From contig OU015492.1 of NCBI GenBank assembly GCA_907164885.2, positions 204,169,297 through 204,233,296 on the forward strand: DNA of 64,000 nt, in the 5' to 3' direction. Source of the DNA: Dolomedes plantarius (taxonomy: Eukaryota > Arthropoda > Arachnida > Araneae > Dolomedidae). The notes beneath the pieces are model-generated. The model ran no database searches. It was given only the letters and a program-made list of their open reading frames with translations, and had not been told where the DNA came from. This document shows positions 1 through 10,122 of the stretch, in pieces (the stretch's first letter is position 1; each line of letters opens with the position of its first letter). The translations under genes were made by a program, and so were the position numbers.

Positions 1-290
1 TTGTTCGTACTGTTGCCGGTTACGTCTCAGAGGCATCTCTAGTCACAATACCGTCCATCCAAGTTAAAATATTTGTTTGAATAACCCTATGACGCGATCA
101 ATCATTTTTTTAAACTCTCCCAGCTGAGCATCTCATATGTGCATAGCGCGCTATCAATTGTCTCATTGGCGTCGAATTTTTAATCATTTGCATATCTCTT
201 CGAGACTACATTCGTGCCAAGGAATGTAGTCGCTGATATTAGCTCGATTTCTTTCTGGGTGCATATATTTTTTAGGGGACAGAATGTATA
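1..290. other. Unannotated flank
   Basis: No gene or repeat could be recognised here. The reading frame that crosses the right part on the minus strand is run-through from the Tc1-like transposase relic beyond the terminal repeat. Confidence 0.5.
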
Positions 291-292
291 TA

Positions 293-1503
293 CACTCAAG
301 AGCCAAAACATTACTGACCACCTGTCAATAACGAGTTGGCCACCTTTGGCGCGCAACACAGCTTCAACCCGCCTTGGCATGGATGCCACAAGTTTCTTGG
401 TAGATGGCCGGAGACAGATTGTACCAAATGTTTAGCAACGCTCACGCAAATCCGAGAATTGGTGGTCTTGAACTCTGAGCTGCCGTCCCATGACATCCCC
501 AAATGTGTTCTATGGATTGAGATCGGTGAGATAGGCGGCCAGGACATTAACTGGAATTCAGCATCATGTTCCTGGAACCCACTCCAACACAATTTTAGCC
601 TTGTGACACGGGGCGTTGTCCTGTTGGAACATTCCATTCCCAGCTGGAAAAACAGAGGCCATGTAAGGGTGCAACTGGTCCGCAATGATGTTCAGATACT
701 CTGTAGCATTCATGGTCTGCTCTACCACAACCACGGGTCCCAGAGACGCCCAAGAGAACGTCCCCCAAAGCATAATACCGCCACCACCGGCCTGTATATG
801 ACCTACTGTACATTGAGGGAGCAACAGTTCGCCTGGAAGACGGCGTATCCTTACACGGCCATCGGCGTGATGAATGACAAAATGTGATTCATCTGACCAG
901 GCAACTCTCTCCCACTGATCCATGAAGCAGTCGCGATGTTCCCGGCCCCAGCGCAGGCGCAGTTGGCGATGACGCTTGGTCAGCAAAGGCACACGAGTGG
1001 GAAGTTTGCTGCGTAGCCCCATATCCAACAGTGTCCGCTGAACAGTGTGCTGCGATACTATTCTACTTGGCCCTGAATTGTATTGGGCTATCAGCTGAGC
1101 CACTGTCTGGCTCCGGTTTTGCTGACCATGCGAGACAGTCTCCGACGACCTTTTTCTTTGATAGCGTGTGGACGTCCAACACATGTCGTCTACTGCTGGT
1201 TTTAACCGTCATTCATCCACTTTGCATAAGTACTAACAACTGTAGGTCGCGAACAACCCACGAGTCGTGCGGTTTCGGAAATACTTGTTCCGAGCCTTCG
1301 AGCCATTACAGTCTGCCCTCTATCAAAATCGCTTAGATCCGCAGCCTTTCCCATCACACACAGAAGTAAGTGAAAGAATGATTTCTTCAGGACTGTCCAG
1401 CAGCAGTTAACTACCACTTTCACCTGATCACGTGCCTTCCACGTCATCCAGGTGAATTCATTGCAAATATAGGGGGTGGTCATAATGTTTTGGCTCTGAG
1501 TCT
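293..1503 (-). mobile_element. Tc1-like DNA transposon, degenerate
   Basis: Both ends carry the same terminal inverted repeat: left 293-323 contains GAGCCAAAACATTACTGACC and the complement of the right end contains GAGCCAAAACATTATGACC. Each end abuts a TA dinucleotide (291-292 and 1504-1505), the expected Tc1/mariner target duplication. At about 1.2 kb it has the usual length of an intact-size Tc1 element. The transposase relic runs on the minus strand. The mariner element begins a few bases to the right. Confidence 0.88.
311..1354 (-). pseudogene. Tc1-like transposase pseudogene
   Basis: This would encode a cut-and-paste DDE transposase acting on the surrounding inverted repeats. Seen on the minus strand: an N-terminal helix-turn-helix that starts [14 protein letters not shown] (ATG at 1352-1354) and contains [13 protein letters not shown]; a catalytic segment with WSDESHF (first Asp) and FQQDNAPCHK (second Asp); and a C-terminal segment MPRRVEAVLRAKGG. 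The pieces lie in different frames, so several small indels are needed to join them. One single-base loss lies next to the third acidic residue, in the region that would read NPIEH. This pattern is typical of Tc1. The copy is clearly inactive. Confidence 0.85.
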
Positions 1504-1511
1504 TATATCTA

Positions 1512-2803
1512 CATAGTGCGTCAAATAAGTTTTAAGACTCGTCTCAGAGTGCAGGTTGTAATGGTGCTGTGAGTGTAAATGTGCATGTGTCATAACGTCC
1601 ATCGTTGCTGGTACACTGTCAACAAGTTGAGCGCATTTCGTTAAGTAGTTTGAGAGAAGGCGAGCATTTATTGCAGAAGTGAATTTTTTTTCATGTTGAT
1701 TTTTTAAGATGGAGCAAGAGCTGTAATTAAATTTAACGCAAAACTTGGTAAAAGTGCCTTCGGAAACATACCAACTCCTGAAACAAGTTTACGGTGACTG
1801 TTATTTAAGTAGATCAAATGTTTTTTTCGACGGAAGAGATAAGGTAGAAGATGATCAGCGTAGTGGAAGACCAATTTAATCTAGGAAACCTGAAGTTATT
1901 GAGAAAGTACGAAATTTCGTAGCAAACTATCGCTGTGCGTAACTGAGACTGATGGAAGACTCTTTAAACATCAACAAAGAAACAATTCGAAACATCCTGC
2001 ATGAAGATTTGGGCAAAACAAGTGTTCTAAATTTGTTCCACACAATTTAACCCCTGAAAAAAAAGCAATGAGAAGGTGCACATTGCAGAGATATCGTTTC
2101 AGCCGCTGAAAAGGATCCAACTTTTTGAAGAACATTGTTACAGGTGAGGAAAACCTGTTGTTTCCAATATGATCCTGAAACAAAGCGACAAAGTGTGGAA
2201 TGGAAGTCACCAAATTCAACGGAAGCCAAAAAAGCAAGAAAAGTTCCATCCAAATCAAAACAATGTCATTACATTCTCGATATTAAAGGTATTATCCACA
2301 AAGAATTTGTTCCAACTGGACAAACAATTTCAGGTCAATACTACTTAGCTGTTTTAAAGCGTTTGATGGCCAGAATTCGTCGCATTCTTCCAGACTACAC
2401 AAGGACTGAAAGCCAGTTGGTTGTTTGTTACACGACAATGCACCCAGTCACACTCCCTATTGTTCGTCGACTTTTAGCAAACAATAATGTCTTCGTGTTG
2501 AACCATCCACGGTATTCACCTGATTTAGCACCCTGTGACTACTCCTTATTCCCAAAACTTAAAATGAAGTTAAAAGGGTGTATTTGGAGGATATTTCGAC
2601 CATACAAGAACCATCGACATGTGCTTTGGAGGCCATTCCACAAAGTGATTTTACATCAGGCGTTTGATTCATTAATAAATCGGTGTGTAAAAAGTGCATT
2701 GAAGCCACAGGGTCCTATTTTTGAATAAAAAACAAAACAGTATAATTTCTTGTTTCCATTTCTTTTTACAGACCCAGTCTTAAAACTTATTTGATGCTCT
2801 GTG
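1512..2803 (+). mobile_element. mariner DNA transposon, degenerate
   Basis: Terminal inverted repeats of about 30 bp share TCAAATAAGTTTTAAGACT at both ends (left near 1521-1539, right near 2778-2796 in reverse complement). TA dinucleotides flank the ends at 1510-1511 and 2804-2805. The length of about 1.29 kb and the plus-strand transposase relic fit mariner. It lies between a Tc1 element and a truncated DD41D element, each also bordered by TA. Confidence 0.88.
1710..2728 (+). pseudogene. mariner transposase pseudogene
   Basis: This is a relic of a mariner (DD34D-type) transposase. The N-terminal part has RAVIKFNAKLGKSA, then KVEDDQRSGRP and KETIRNILHEDLG, the typical mariner DNA-binding half, interrupted by frameshifts and stops before 2135. 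The catalytic half begins near 2135 and includes GQTISGQYYLAVLKRL and YSPDLAPCDYSLFPKLKMKL. The HDNAP box holding the second catalytic Asp is present only in the +1 frame near 2430, so a frameshift separates it from the main frame. The stop is at 2726-2728. The ATG near 1710 is inferred by family position. Not functional. Confidence 0.85.
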
Positions 2804-2807
2804 TATA

Positions 2808-3142
2808 CAGAGGCTGTTCGCACATTTTTTAGAAAGATTTTGGTAAGCGGTAATAAAAAATTGGTTGCTGCAAAAGAAATAATTGCAATTGTACTATGTT
2901 TTTTAAAGTCAAATTATCGTCTACGGCTTGAAAGTTTTTGTTTTTATTCAAAATGGCGTTTTTAACAAACCAGTGGTTCGAAGGCTACATTTATACTCTT
3001 TCCGAAGAGAAATATGCATACTCCGTTATCCAAAAACGATGTGAGAGTCATGGTTTTGTGATATCTAAAGCGTCGATAGGGAATATCGTCAACAAGAAAG
3101 GAAAAAAACGGCAAATTGGAGCCTCAAGTGAGACAAAAATTC
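2808..3142 (+). mobile_element. Truncated DD41D-type Tc1/mariner element, 5' end
   Basis: This segment matches, in inverted orientation, the 5' portion of the element at 24056-25358. It starts with the same terminal repeat (CAGAGGCTGTTCGCAC, with TA just before) and runs through the leader into the transposase N-terminus. The match stops abruptly at 3142, where GC-rich unrelated sequence begins. It is a 5' fragment lacking the catalytic region and the other inverted repeat. Confidence 0.87.
2953..3142 (+). pseudogene. DD41D transposase, N-terminal fragment
   Basis: About 63 codons from MAFLTNQWFEGYIYTLSEEK onward are open and nearly identical to the N-terminus of the transposase at 24153-25214. 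They include the first predicted helix-turn-helix around YSVIQKRCESHGFVISKASI. The frame leaves the homologous region at 3142 and runs into unrelated sequence, so no DDE domain is encoded. The small number of differences from the other copy suggests both are fairly young. Confidence 0.8.
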
Positions 3143-3560
3143 ATACCATTGGCGCCCCTCTGCGAGAGGCGCCCGGGGCATGATAGACCCCTTTGGCCCC
3201 CTTTGCTACGCCACTGATACCGAAAGTTAACTGCACTGCCTTCTGACCCGCCGTAAATCGGGTTCATTTTTTCCGGATTGGACTGGCTGACTCCCCTGAT
3301 TGTGGTTTGTGGATTCTGGACAACCAATGATGGCTGTTCTTCTTAACGTGTGCCCTGAACTTCTAGATTTTAAAAACTATGTTTTTTAGTATTGGAGAGC
3401 TCGAGGTCTAATGGTTCTAGTGGTCTAGTGGACCGGCATTTGAAAAATAAGCAAATATGTAAAATAAAATATATTACTCATTACTACAAAATTTGAGCAT
3501 ATTAATTAACCCTGACATGGTCTCTTAAATACGATCTGTCTGATAAGACTTAAAAAAACA
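3143..3560. other. Unclassified GC-richer spacer
   Basis: The first 80 bases are unusually rich in CCCC/GGGG blocks (for example GGCGCCCCTCTGCGAG) and end near CTACGCCACTGA. They look like part of a dispersed repeat, but no ends could be identified. No coding or RNA feature is seen in the rest. Confidence 0.3.
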
Positions 3561-3571
3561 TTGTCTCCCCC

Positions 3572-3970
3572 CCTTTTACATGACAAACTTTAAAATGTAC
3601 CGCCACTTCAGGTAGTTCTTTGAGTTAATTCCTATGCAACTCACTCACAATTTGGGCATACATAATTTACACTCGATATTAGATTAATTCTCATACATAT
3701 TAGATAAATTCTTATAAAAGCAAACATATTCTCATTTTAAATCTCACTCTTTACACAGAAAGAATATAATCCTTTTACATGGACAAACTTTAAAATGTAC
3801 CGCCACTTCAGGTAGTTTCTTTGAGTTAATTCCTATGCAACTCACTCACAATTTGGGCATACCATAATTTACACTCGATATTAGATAATTCTCAGTCAGA
3901 TTAGATAAATTCTTATAAAAGCAAAAACATTCTCATTTTAAATCTCACTCTTTACCCAGAAAGAATATAC
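3572..3970. repeat. Tandem duplication, two 199-bp units
   Basis: Units at 3572-3770 and 3771-3970 are near-identical. Both contain AAATGTACCGCCACTTCAGG, CAACTCACTCACAATTTGGG and AAATCTCACTCTTTAC in the same order. Differences are mostly one-base indels and a few substitutions, so the duplication looks recent or the repeat recently homogenised. No coding potential is visible. Confidence 0.9.
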
Positions 3971-5012
3971 TCCTCAATTTCCCCACTGTCGATGCTAGTT
4001 TTATGCCAAAGTAGACAACATAAACATCCTTTGAGAGAAGGTAAACAAATTGGTTGATACCGTAAGAACGAATAGCAGACTTTTAGCAGTAATCAACCAA
4101 TCGAGCAGGATAACTTTTAAGAGAACTTAAATGAGAATAAGGTGAGATTACATACATGGAAACAAATTTTTGTTTCCTCCAAAAATTGCCAAACAAGGGG
4201 ATATGTTATCCGGAATACAGCCTATGATGGAAGCAACAAAAAAAGTAGGGGGAGATGCAAATTATTCAAGAATTTCCTTACGTTTTCCTGAAGTGGGATT
4301 TTGATTACCCTGGAGTCACAAACCTGGAGTCCGTACACAACAGGATTATCTTTTCAAAAATAGATTCTCTCACCTACTTCAATTTTTTTAAGTATAACAG
4401 GCATACAATATCTAATGTTTGCTACAATATTGAACTTCTGTCTGTGCAGAAATACTGTGGCTGTAACATATTTTTTAAGAATAATTTAAGTTACTAAAAT
4501 ATAAAAGTTTGTTTACTTTAAATACTGTTTTCCAAATGGGATGTGCATGCAAATATTAAAGCAATTTTTATAATATTAACTTTTTGTATAATACTTTGGA
4601 AAATAAGGTAAAATTTTCTCCCATAAGGGGATATATTAACATTCTTATTACGTACGCACGTCAAGATCTTTTTTTTCCAATTATTTGATTCTTTCTTCAA
4701 TTCTGACCAGATAATTACAAGGGAGAGAAATGGACTGGAATTTCATATCAGCTGCTTCTTTTTGAAATGGGGTCGAATGCAATTCTATAATAAAAACAAT
4801 GTCTATGTTGATTTGTGTTTCCTTTTATAATGTTTCTGAGGACAGCAGAAGGGGGGGGGAGAGAAATAAACGACCGAGGTTTTAATTGCCATGAATAGAA
4901 TTTGTTACCATCTTTTCCAAATTACTTTTCCCCTTTAAAGCAATAACAGGTTGATTTTTGTCAGAAACAAATATGAAATATATTTTGATACTATTGAAAA
5001 AGATTATTTTTA
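3971..5012. other. AT-rich spacer, nothing recognised
   Basis: The short open frame at 4255-4497 has no recognisable motif and a composition typical of random AT-rich DNA. A poly-G run lies near 4851-4859. No repeat boundaries could be seen. Confidence 0.4.
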
Positions 5013-5381
5013 TCTAGATATATAAAAGAGTTTGTCTGTTTGTTTGTCCGCTATAGAATCATAGACTGTTTCACCCACCGGGACCAAAATCGGCACAGTT
5101 AATGTTTAGGACCCGAGAAACTTAAATCAGGAAAAACGAAATTTGGGGCTCAATTAGTTTTTTTAAAATTAATTTCTTAATGATTTTTGTGCCCCTAAGC
5201 GCACCTCTTAATGTGGATACAGCCCCTTCACCACAACAGTAATATGATACGTGGGGGGAAAAGAGGTTTTTTTCTGAGGGGTGATATGGGGGTGGTGGTT
5301 TGAGAGTTGGTCTGGGGGTGACGGGGGGGGAGGGCGAAGTGTTTATTTTATTTTTCTTACATTTAGTGGAGTCGTGAGTCT

Positions 5382-5405
5382 AAAAAGGTGAGAACCGCTG
5401 CTTTA
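5382..5405. repeat. Possible hAT terminal fragment
   Basis: GGTGAGAACCGCTG resembles the terminal inverted repeat of many hAT elements (CAGCGGTTCTCACC in reverse). The other end was not found, so this is only a possible fragment. Confidence 0.25.
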
Positions 5406-5620
5406 GACAATGACTTTCAAACAAATAAAACTTAATAAAATTTGGAAAAAAACGGAAGAAAATAAAAAGAAAAATTAAGTTTGTCCATGGCCAGTTTTTG
5501 GAAGCCTTCTGTTGATCTAAATATATTAATGTTTGGGGATCACAAACTGGGAAGATGTTTAAGAGTTCTACAGGGTTTTTTCCCCTAAGTTCGCGAAACA
5601 GAGTTAACCCTTTGCTCCCC

Positions 5621-5643
5621 GGTGTTCCATATAGTGGAACACC
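5621..5643. repeat. Subterminal palindrome, copy 1
   Basis: GGTGTTCC, seven spacer bases, then GGAACACC, starting 13 bp inside the left end of the piggyBac-type element. Possibly a transposase-binding site, by analogy with subterminal repeats of the family. Confidence 0.6.
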
Positions 5644-5954
5644 AAAATTTACTCGCTTCTAAAACCGTCAAAATTCTGCGAAAAACTAAGCAATTAGCTT
5701 CATTTTTTACTTTGATCTACTCTTTTTGATAATACATGGCAGCGTGTCACAAGCCCATACATACCCTCGTTCCAGTGGCGTTATGAAAAGAGCCATATTT
5801 CAGATCCATAATTTAAAAATCATTTTTAAATACAAAAAAAATTGCAAGGGAAAAAATTCTATGTTATTGTATTGGCTATACTCTAAACTATTTATTCTAT
5901 ATTATTTTAAATTTCTTATACCGAAACTATAGCAATAACGAAAGGTTTACAAAA

Positions 5955-5987
5955 GGTGTTCCATGATATGGAACACTGGGAAACTAG
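5955..5987. repeat. Subterminal palindrome, copy 2
   Basis: GGTGTTCC...GGAACAC followed by TGGGAAACTAG. Its flank is shared in inverted orientation with copy 3 near 6551. Confidence 0.6.
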
Positions 5988-6169
5988 AGCAGTTTGAGCA
6001 GTAGAACACGTGTTTCTCTCTGGAGACCTCTCTGTCCAGCTTAGCCAGTCCAAACCGGTTCAACTTCTACCGCATACCTCGAACAAAAGCCCTATGTCCC
6101 AAATCCTGTGCAATACTAGTCCTCCGGGCTCCTCGTTGTTCGTCGATTGCCTGGGCAGCATCCTGGCAT

Positions 6170-6198
6170 CCTCGAGTTTACGAATAGTAAACTCGAGG
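6170..6198. repeat. Perfect 12-bp-stem hairpin
   Basis: CCTCGAGTTTAC, loop GAATA, then the exact complement GTAAACTCGAGG. It lies inside the piggyBac-type element. Confidence 0.8.
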
Positions 6199-6550
6199 AC
6201 TTGCAATGTGGTTTTTGCTTTTTTCAGAGGGACTGACGTGCTTCCAAAATCATCGCGAAGCAAAAAAAAATAGGTTATTGAATATTTTTAAGTGTAGGAA
6301 CTGCTTTTGTACATAGGAACTGTAAATATTTATTTAAAATCATATATAATCAAGTTTTTTTTTTATTGTGTGTTTTTTGTATATAGGAACTGCTTTTGTA
6401 AAAATAGGAACTGCTTTTGTATAAGGAACTGTAAATATTTATTTCAAATCATATATAATCAAGTTTTTTTGTTGTATTTTTATTTGTGTGTGGTTTTTTC
6501 TTTTGTTCGCTTCACCCGCAATGCTCGCTTAGGCCGCACTTTTCAAAACG

Positions 6551-6583
6551 CTAGTTTCCCAGTGTTCCAGGTCATGGAACACC
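6551..6583. repeat. Subterminal palindrome, copy 3
   Basis: CTAGTTTCCCAGTGTTCC, a short spacer, then GGAACACC. This is the inverted counterpart of copy 2, about 130 bp from the right end of the element. Confidence 0.6.
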
Positions 6584-6910
6584 CACAAAATCGAAACCGG
6601 AAGTGCAATCTTTATGAAATTTTTAACTGTGTACTCCTTTAAGCCTAAACAGAGTGCCTACAAATTTTTAGGTCAGAATTTCAACTTTAAGGGTACTGGG
6701 AAGTAAAGGGTTAACACACGATATGTATTTGAATTACTTATTCCGTGAAATCATATAAGATAAATCTTTTAGAGTTTGGGGGCTTTTTAAGCAGTGGGAC
6801 GAAAAGCTCTTTAAACAGAGAAACATAACGACACATAACTTTCATTCCGAACTATTAGTCCATTAGTTATATTAAGGCATAAGAAAATTAATGAAATTAT
6901 TTTAAAGAAC

Positions 6911-7109
6911 GATTGCCGGGTAGATATATAGATATAAAATTTTTCATGCTTTCCATCAAAAAATACTGGGTATATCATTCAGTAGAAACGGGCTAAGCGC
7001 ATTCTGTCTGGCCAGATGAACATGAAGAGCGGGGGGTGCAGCCCAGTATTTTTTTAATGGAATGCATGAAAAATTTTATATCTATATCTACCCAGGCAAC
7101 GCCGGCAAT
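6911..7109. repeat. Inverted repeat at Helitron 3' region
   Basis: Arms of about 60 bp (6911-6970 and 7042-7109) share TAGATATATAGATATAAAAT-like and ATTTTTCATGC sequence in inverted orientation around a 70-bp loop. The outer tips match Helitron 3' ends (CCGGGTAGATAT and CCCAGGCAACGCCGG), so this may be two Helitron termini meeting head to head. Confidence 0.65.
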
Positions 7110-7376
7110 AATTCTAGTTTTTGATAACGTAGCTGATTAAAGTATAAAATTTGCTTTCATCCCAAATCACATAAAAGTGTAAAACTTTTTTTAAAATTTA
7201 ACTTATATCGTAATTCTTTCAAAGAATGTTATAAAGTTTTCTTTGGTAGAAGAAATAAAAAACAAACAGATTCACAGAACATATTGAAACCTAAACATAT
7301 GTGAAAGTGTACAGTTTCACAATATGTTTATGAAATACATATTGTGATCAGTTTATGAAATACATATTGTGATCAT

Positions 7377-8150
7377 AGGTGATCATAAAAAACTTTGCCG
7401 ATATATGGACCTCTAGTTACTGTTCTGTTCAACCAAACGAGATGAGATTTCCGATATAGTTATTCAGAAGTATGAGCTCGGGATTCTGTAAACGGCAACA
7501 AGTGGCGCACAGTTACAGTTATAGGTATAGAATCTCGAAATTTTCGAATGCCAACGCCCCTTTTTTTCCCCGTCGCAAAATGCTCAGCGCATGCAAAACC
7601 CTAAATAGCGTTGGACCGGTACGTGTATCACAAAAAATAAAACGGACGCATTATGCACGCACGAAAACACAGCTCAGCGAACGGCCAACAAAACACGATG
7701 ATGGAACCATGTGGTAAATATGCAATCCAAATTAAAGTTTTCTTTTGTCCGATCTGTGTTGTCATCAGTGTTTGGTGACTTGCCTCTGTCATATGCAAAT
7801 TTCCTCCGTGCGCCCCGCCTCGATCGTGATTTTATAGGCCGTTCGCAGATCTGTTTTTTGTGCGTGCATAAAGAGCCCGTTTTTTGTGATACCCTAAATA
7901 GCGTTCCAACGCTATTTAGGGTTTTCGCATGCGCTGACCATTTTTGCGACGGGAAAAAGTGGCGTTTTCATCCGAAAATTTCGAGATTCTACAACTATAA
8001 CCGTAACCGTGAGCGCCACCTGGTAGCTATTCACAGAATCCCGAGCTCATTACCTCTGAATAACTATATCTGAAATCTCATCTCGATCGGTTGAACGGAA
8101 CAGCCGTTAGAGGTCCATATATCGACAATTTTTTTATTACCACCCTGTAG
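7377..8150. mobile_element. Foldback element with arms of about 300 bp
   Basis: Left arm about 7377-7685 and right arm about 7840-8150 are inverted copies. Shared blocks in order include CGATATATGGACCTCTA, GAGATGAGATTTC, GAGCTCGGGATTCTG, AATCTCGAAATTTTCG, CGCATGC and GGCCGTTCGC. The outer right end reads ACCACCCTGTAG. The spacer is about 155 bp. Small frames in it have no recognisable product. It is most likely a MITE or foldback derivative of an unknown DNA transposon. No target duplication was clear. Confidence 0.8.
7892..7921. repeat. 30-bp near-perfect hairpin
   Basis: CCCTAAATAGCGTT, then CC, then the exact complement AACGCTATTTAGGG. It lies in the right arm of the foldback. The left arm has only half of it, so the extra half-copy arose in the right arm. 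Confidence 0.8.
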
Positions 8151-8294
8151 ATTTCAAAAATATTAAACTCGATACAAAAAATTCTTCGTATATGTTATTT
8201 CTTTCAAATAGTGCTTTCTTTTAATAATTTAAGTATTCGAAGAAAAGTATCAAGTACTTTTTTTAACATTAGAAATTAATATTAAATTTTCTTA

Positions 8295-9096
8295 TCTATA
8301 AAAATAAAGTAAAAGTGGTAAACGTCGTGGAGTCCGTCGGCATCACGTGTGTGTGCGGACCTCCAGACGAATCTATGAAACTTACAGCCATGAAATTTCG
8401 CACACAGGTAGTGCAGACCATGGGAAAGTGCACCTCGAAGCCCGAATTTTAAATTTATTCTAGAAAATTTTTTATTTTATGTTTTGTGGGATATTTTATG
8501 TTTTTTAATTTCAGATTACGATATCTCGGCAAAAAATGATCGTAGAATTTTGATATTTTTTACAGTCTAAGACTACAGGACATTTCTCCTTCAAACAAGA
8601 CCTCATTTGGTTTAAAAATAATTTAAACGGACTAAAATTTTCATCAAAATATAACCCACTTTTTCGAGAAATTTACGCACTTTTGAGGATCTACGGTCGA
8701 TGCTTTTCGAGTTTTTATCTTACATAGAAAATATTTACATCATCTGGAAGATGAAAGCTTTCTCATTCATATAAACCTCATTTGAGTCTCTATCTTAAAA
8801 TTTCGATTTTTAATTGCATTTTAAAGAACGATACTTCAACACAAATTTCTACGTGATTCTTCAAACGCGGGGTAGGAAGACACGGCAAATTCTCCCCTTG
8901 GGTTGTAACAACGATATCGGAATGTTTTAAATCTCATGGGGGGGGACTATTTGCAGGAAGTCGAATGAACTCTCATTAGATTGTCAATCGTATGTTGGAA
9001 ATTGAATGTTTGAATTCTCATGGGGGGGGGGGGACTGTTTCCAAGCAGTCATCTGGTGGACGGATGGCTGAGCGTAGCTCGGCGAAGCCCGGCTAG
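8295..9096 (+). mobile_element. Non-autonomous Helitron
   Basis: It begins TCTATAAAAATAAAG directly after A (8294) and ends with a GC-rich GCTCGGCGAAGCCCGG hairpin followed by CTAG (9093-9096) and then T. This is the Helitron signature: 5' TC, 3' hairpin plus CTRR, insertion between A and T. The interior from about 8460 to 8830 matches the Helitron at 61743-62422, sharing CTAAGACTACAG and TTTACATCATCTGGAAG. No Rep/helicase coding is seen. Two tracts of 8 to 12 G occur near 8939 and 9023. Confidence 0.82.
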
Positions 9097-9822
9097 TTTT
9101 ATAAAATAACTAAATCTTTGATGAAAGAAATTGAGTTTTGAAATTTAAACGTAATGTTCCTTCTTGGAGAAGAGAAAACTTAGAAGGTGTTTTACTGTAC
9201 TTTTATCTGAATCCTGTTTTTTTTTCAGCTGAATAATTTTTTAATGGAAGGTGTAATTTCTATAAATCTGCAATTACTCAAAGTCGTGTTTCACACCATA
9301 GTATCTAATGATTAAACACTTCCCCTTTATATATTTTTTCATCAAACACATATTTTTTAAGGACATTATTCAGGTTATATCATAAACCCTCTTTGACATA
9401 GTCGGGCGTTTCGCAGTTAATTTTTATATTTTTATCTCAATCCTACATCTGTCAGCAAAATACTATTTATTTACTAGAATCTATGTTATCACTGTTGTAA
9501 TATAATATGCTACGCTTGATAGATTCCTCTCAAAGCAGACCAAATATTTTAGTCGATTCTCCCGATCTCACAACGGATCAAAAGAGAGAAAAAACGGTGA
9601 GATGAATAGAGCCTGCAAATTCTAAGTAATCATATTTTGAGCTTGATCTTATCCCATAACAGATGACATAAATCAAAGCTATTATTTATATAAAACAATC
9701 ATTAACCATTATAATTTTGTTCAATTAGTTTTTTTATTAAAGATAAGAGATGAGGAAAATTGAATTACTTGCAATTTCCTCGATAAGGAATTTTGATCCA
9801 AAAAGAGAAAAAAATGTCCTGT
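9097..9822. other. AT-rich spacer, nothing recognised
   Basis: No gene, RNA gene or repeat end could be identified. Confidence 0.4.
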
Positions 9823-10122
9823 ATCTCTTCTAACGAAACTACCGCGGGTTATGTAACGTAGGATTACTTATTGTTGCTTACTTCTTTTGTATGTATATAT
9901 TATGTATGTGCTATGTCTATATGTATCTATATATGTACGTGTGGTATATATATGTTACATGTATGTCAAAATTTTGGCATACTTTTCTGTTAACTGTTTA
10001 CCACCGCTTGCCCAAGCCATACAGACTGGGTTTGGCGCTGCTGCCATAATTATAACTCGCGACGCAGGACACCTGAAATTTTGCTTTCCGGAGGACCGTT
10101 ATTGTGAACGTAATCCTACGTT
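9823..10122. repeat. Dispersed repeat, copy 1
   Basis: The block starting CTCTTCTAACGAAAC and containing GTAGGATTACTTAT and CTTTTGTATGTATATA recurs at 11416-11515. Within this copy AACGTAGGATTAC (near 9859) and GTAATCCTACGTT (near 10109) are inverted, suggesting a small inverted-repeat element around a TATG-rich microsatellite. Family unknown. Confidence 0.6.

Larger units (their letters stand above)
5608..6710. mobile_element. piggyBac-type non-autonomous element
   Basis: The ends read CCCTTTGCTCCCC (left) and, in reverse complement, CCCTTTACTTCCC (right), each directly flanked by TTAA (5604-5607 and 6711-6714), the hallmark piggyBac target duplication. The interior holds three copies of a palindrome built from GTGTTCC and GGAACAC, a 29-bp hairpin at 6170-6198 and a duplicated block (near 6315-6355 and 6423-6463). 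No intact transposase is visible. A 67-codon minus-strand frame at 6060-6263 is of unknown meaning. The element lies inside a probable Helitron. Confidence 0.82.
5013..7117 (+). mobile_element. Probable non-autonomous Helitron, interrupted
   Basis: The left end reads TCTAGATATATAAAAGAG followed by TTTGTCTGTTTGTTTGTCC, a Helitron-type 5' end starting with TC. A plus-strand 3' end lies at 7114-7117: a CCCAGGCAACGCCGG hairpin-like sequence a few bases before CTAG, then T. A piggyBac-type element (5608-6710) lies inside, which would leave roughly 1 kb of host element. Joining the two ends into a single element is inference. They could belong to two different Helitrons. Confidence 0.5.

Noticed and set aside
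336..887. 183-codon plus-strand frame
   Set aside because: It is antisense to the Tc1-like transposase relic, whose minus-strand motifs (WSDESHF, QQDNAPCH) are unmistakable.
1031..1336. 101-codon plus-strand frame
   Set aside because: Antisense shadow of the N-terminal helix-turn-helix of the same Tc1-like transposase.
4255..4497. 80-codon plus-strand frame
   Set aside because: No recognisable domain, no neighbouring exon evidence and ordinary AT-rich composition.
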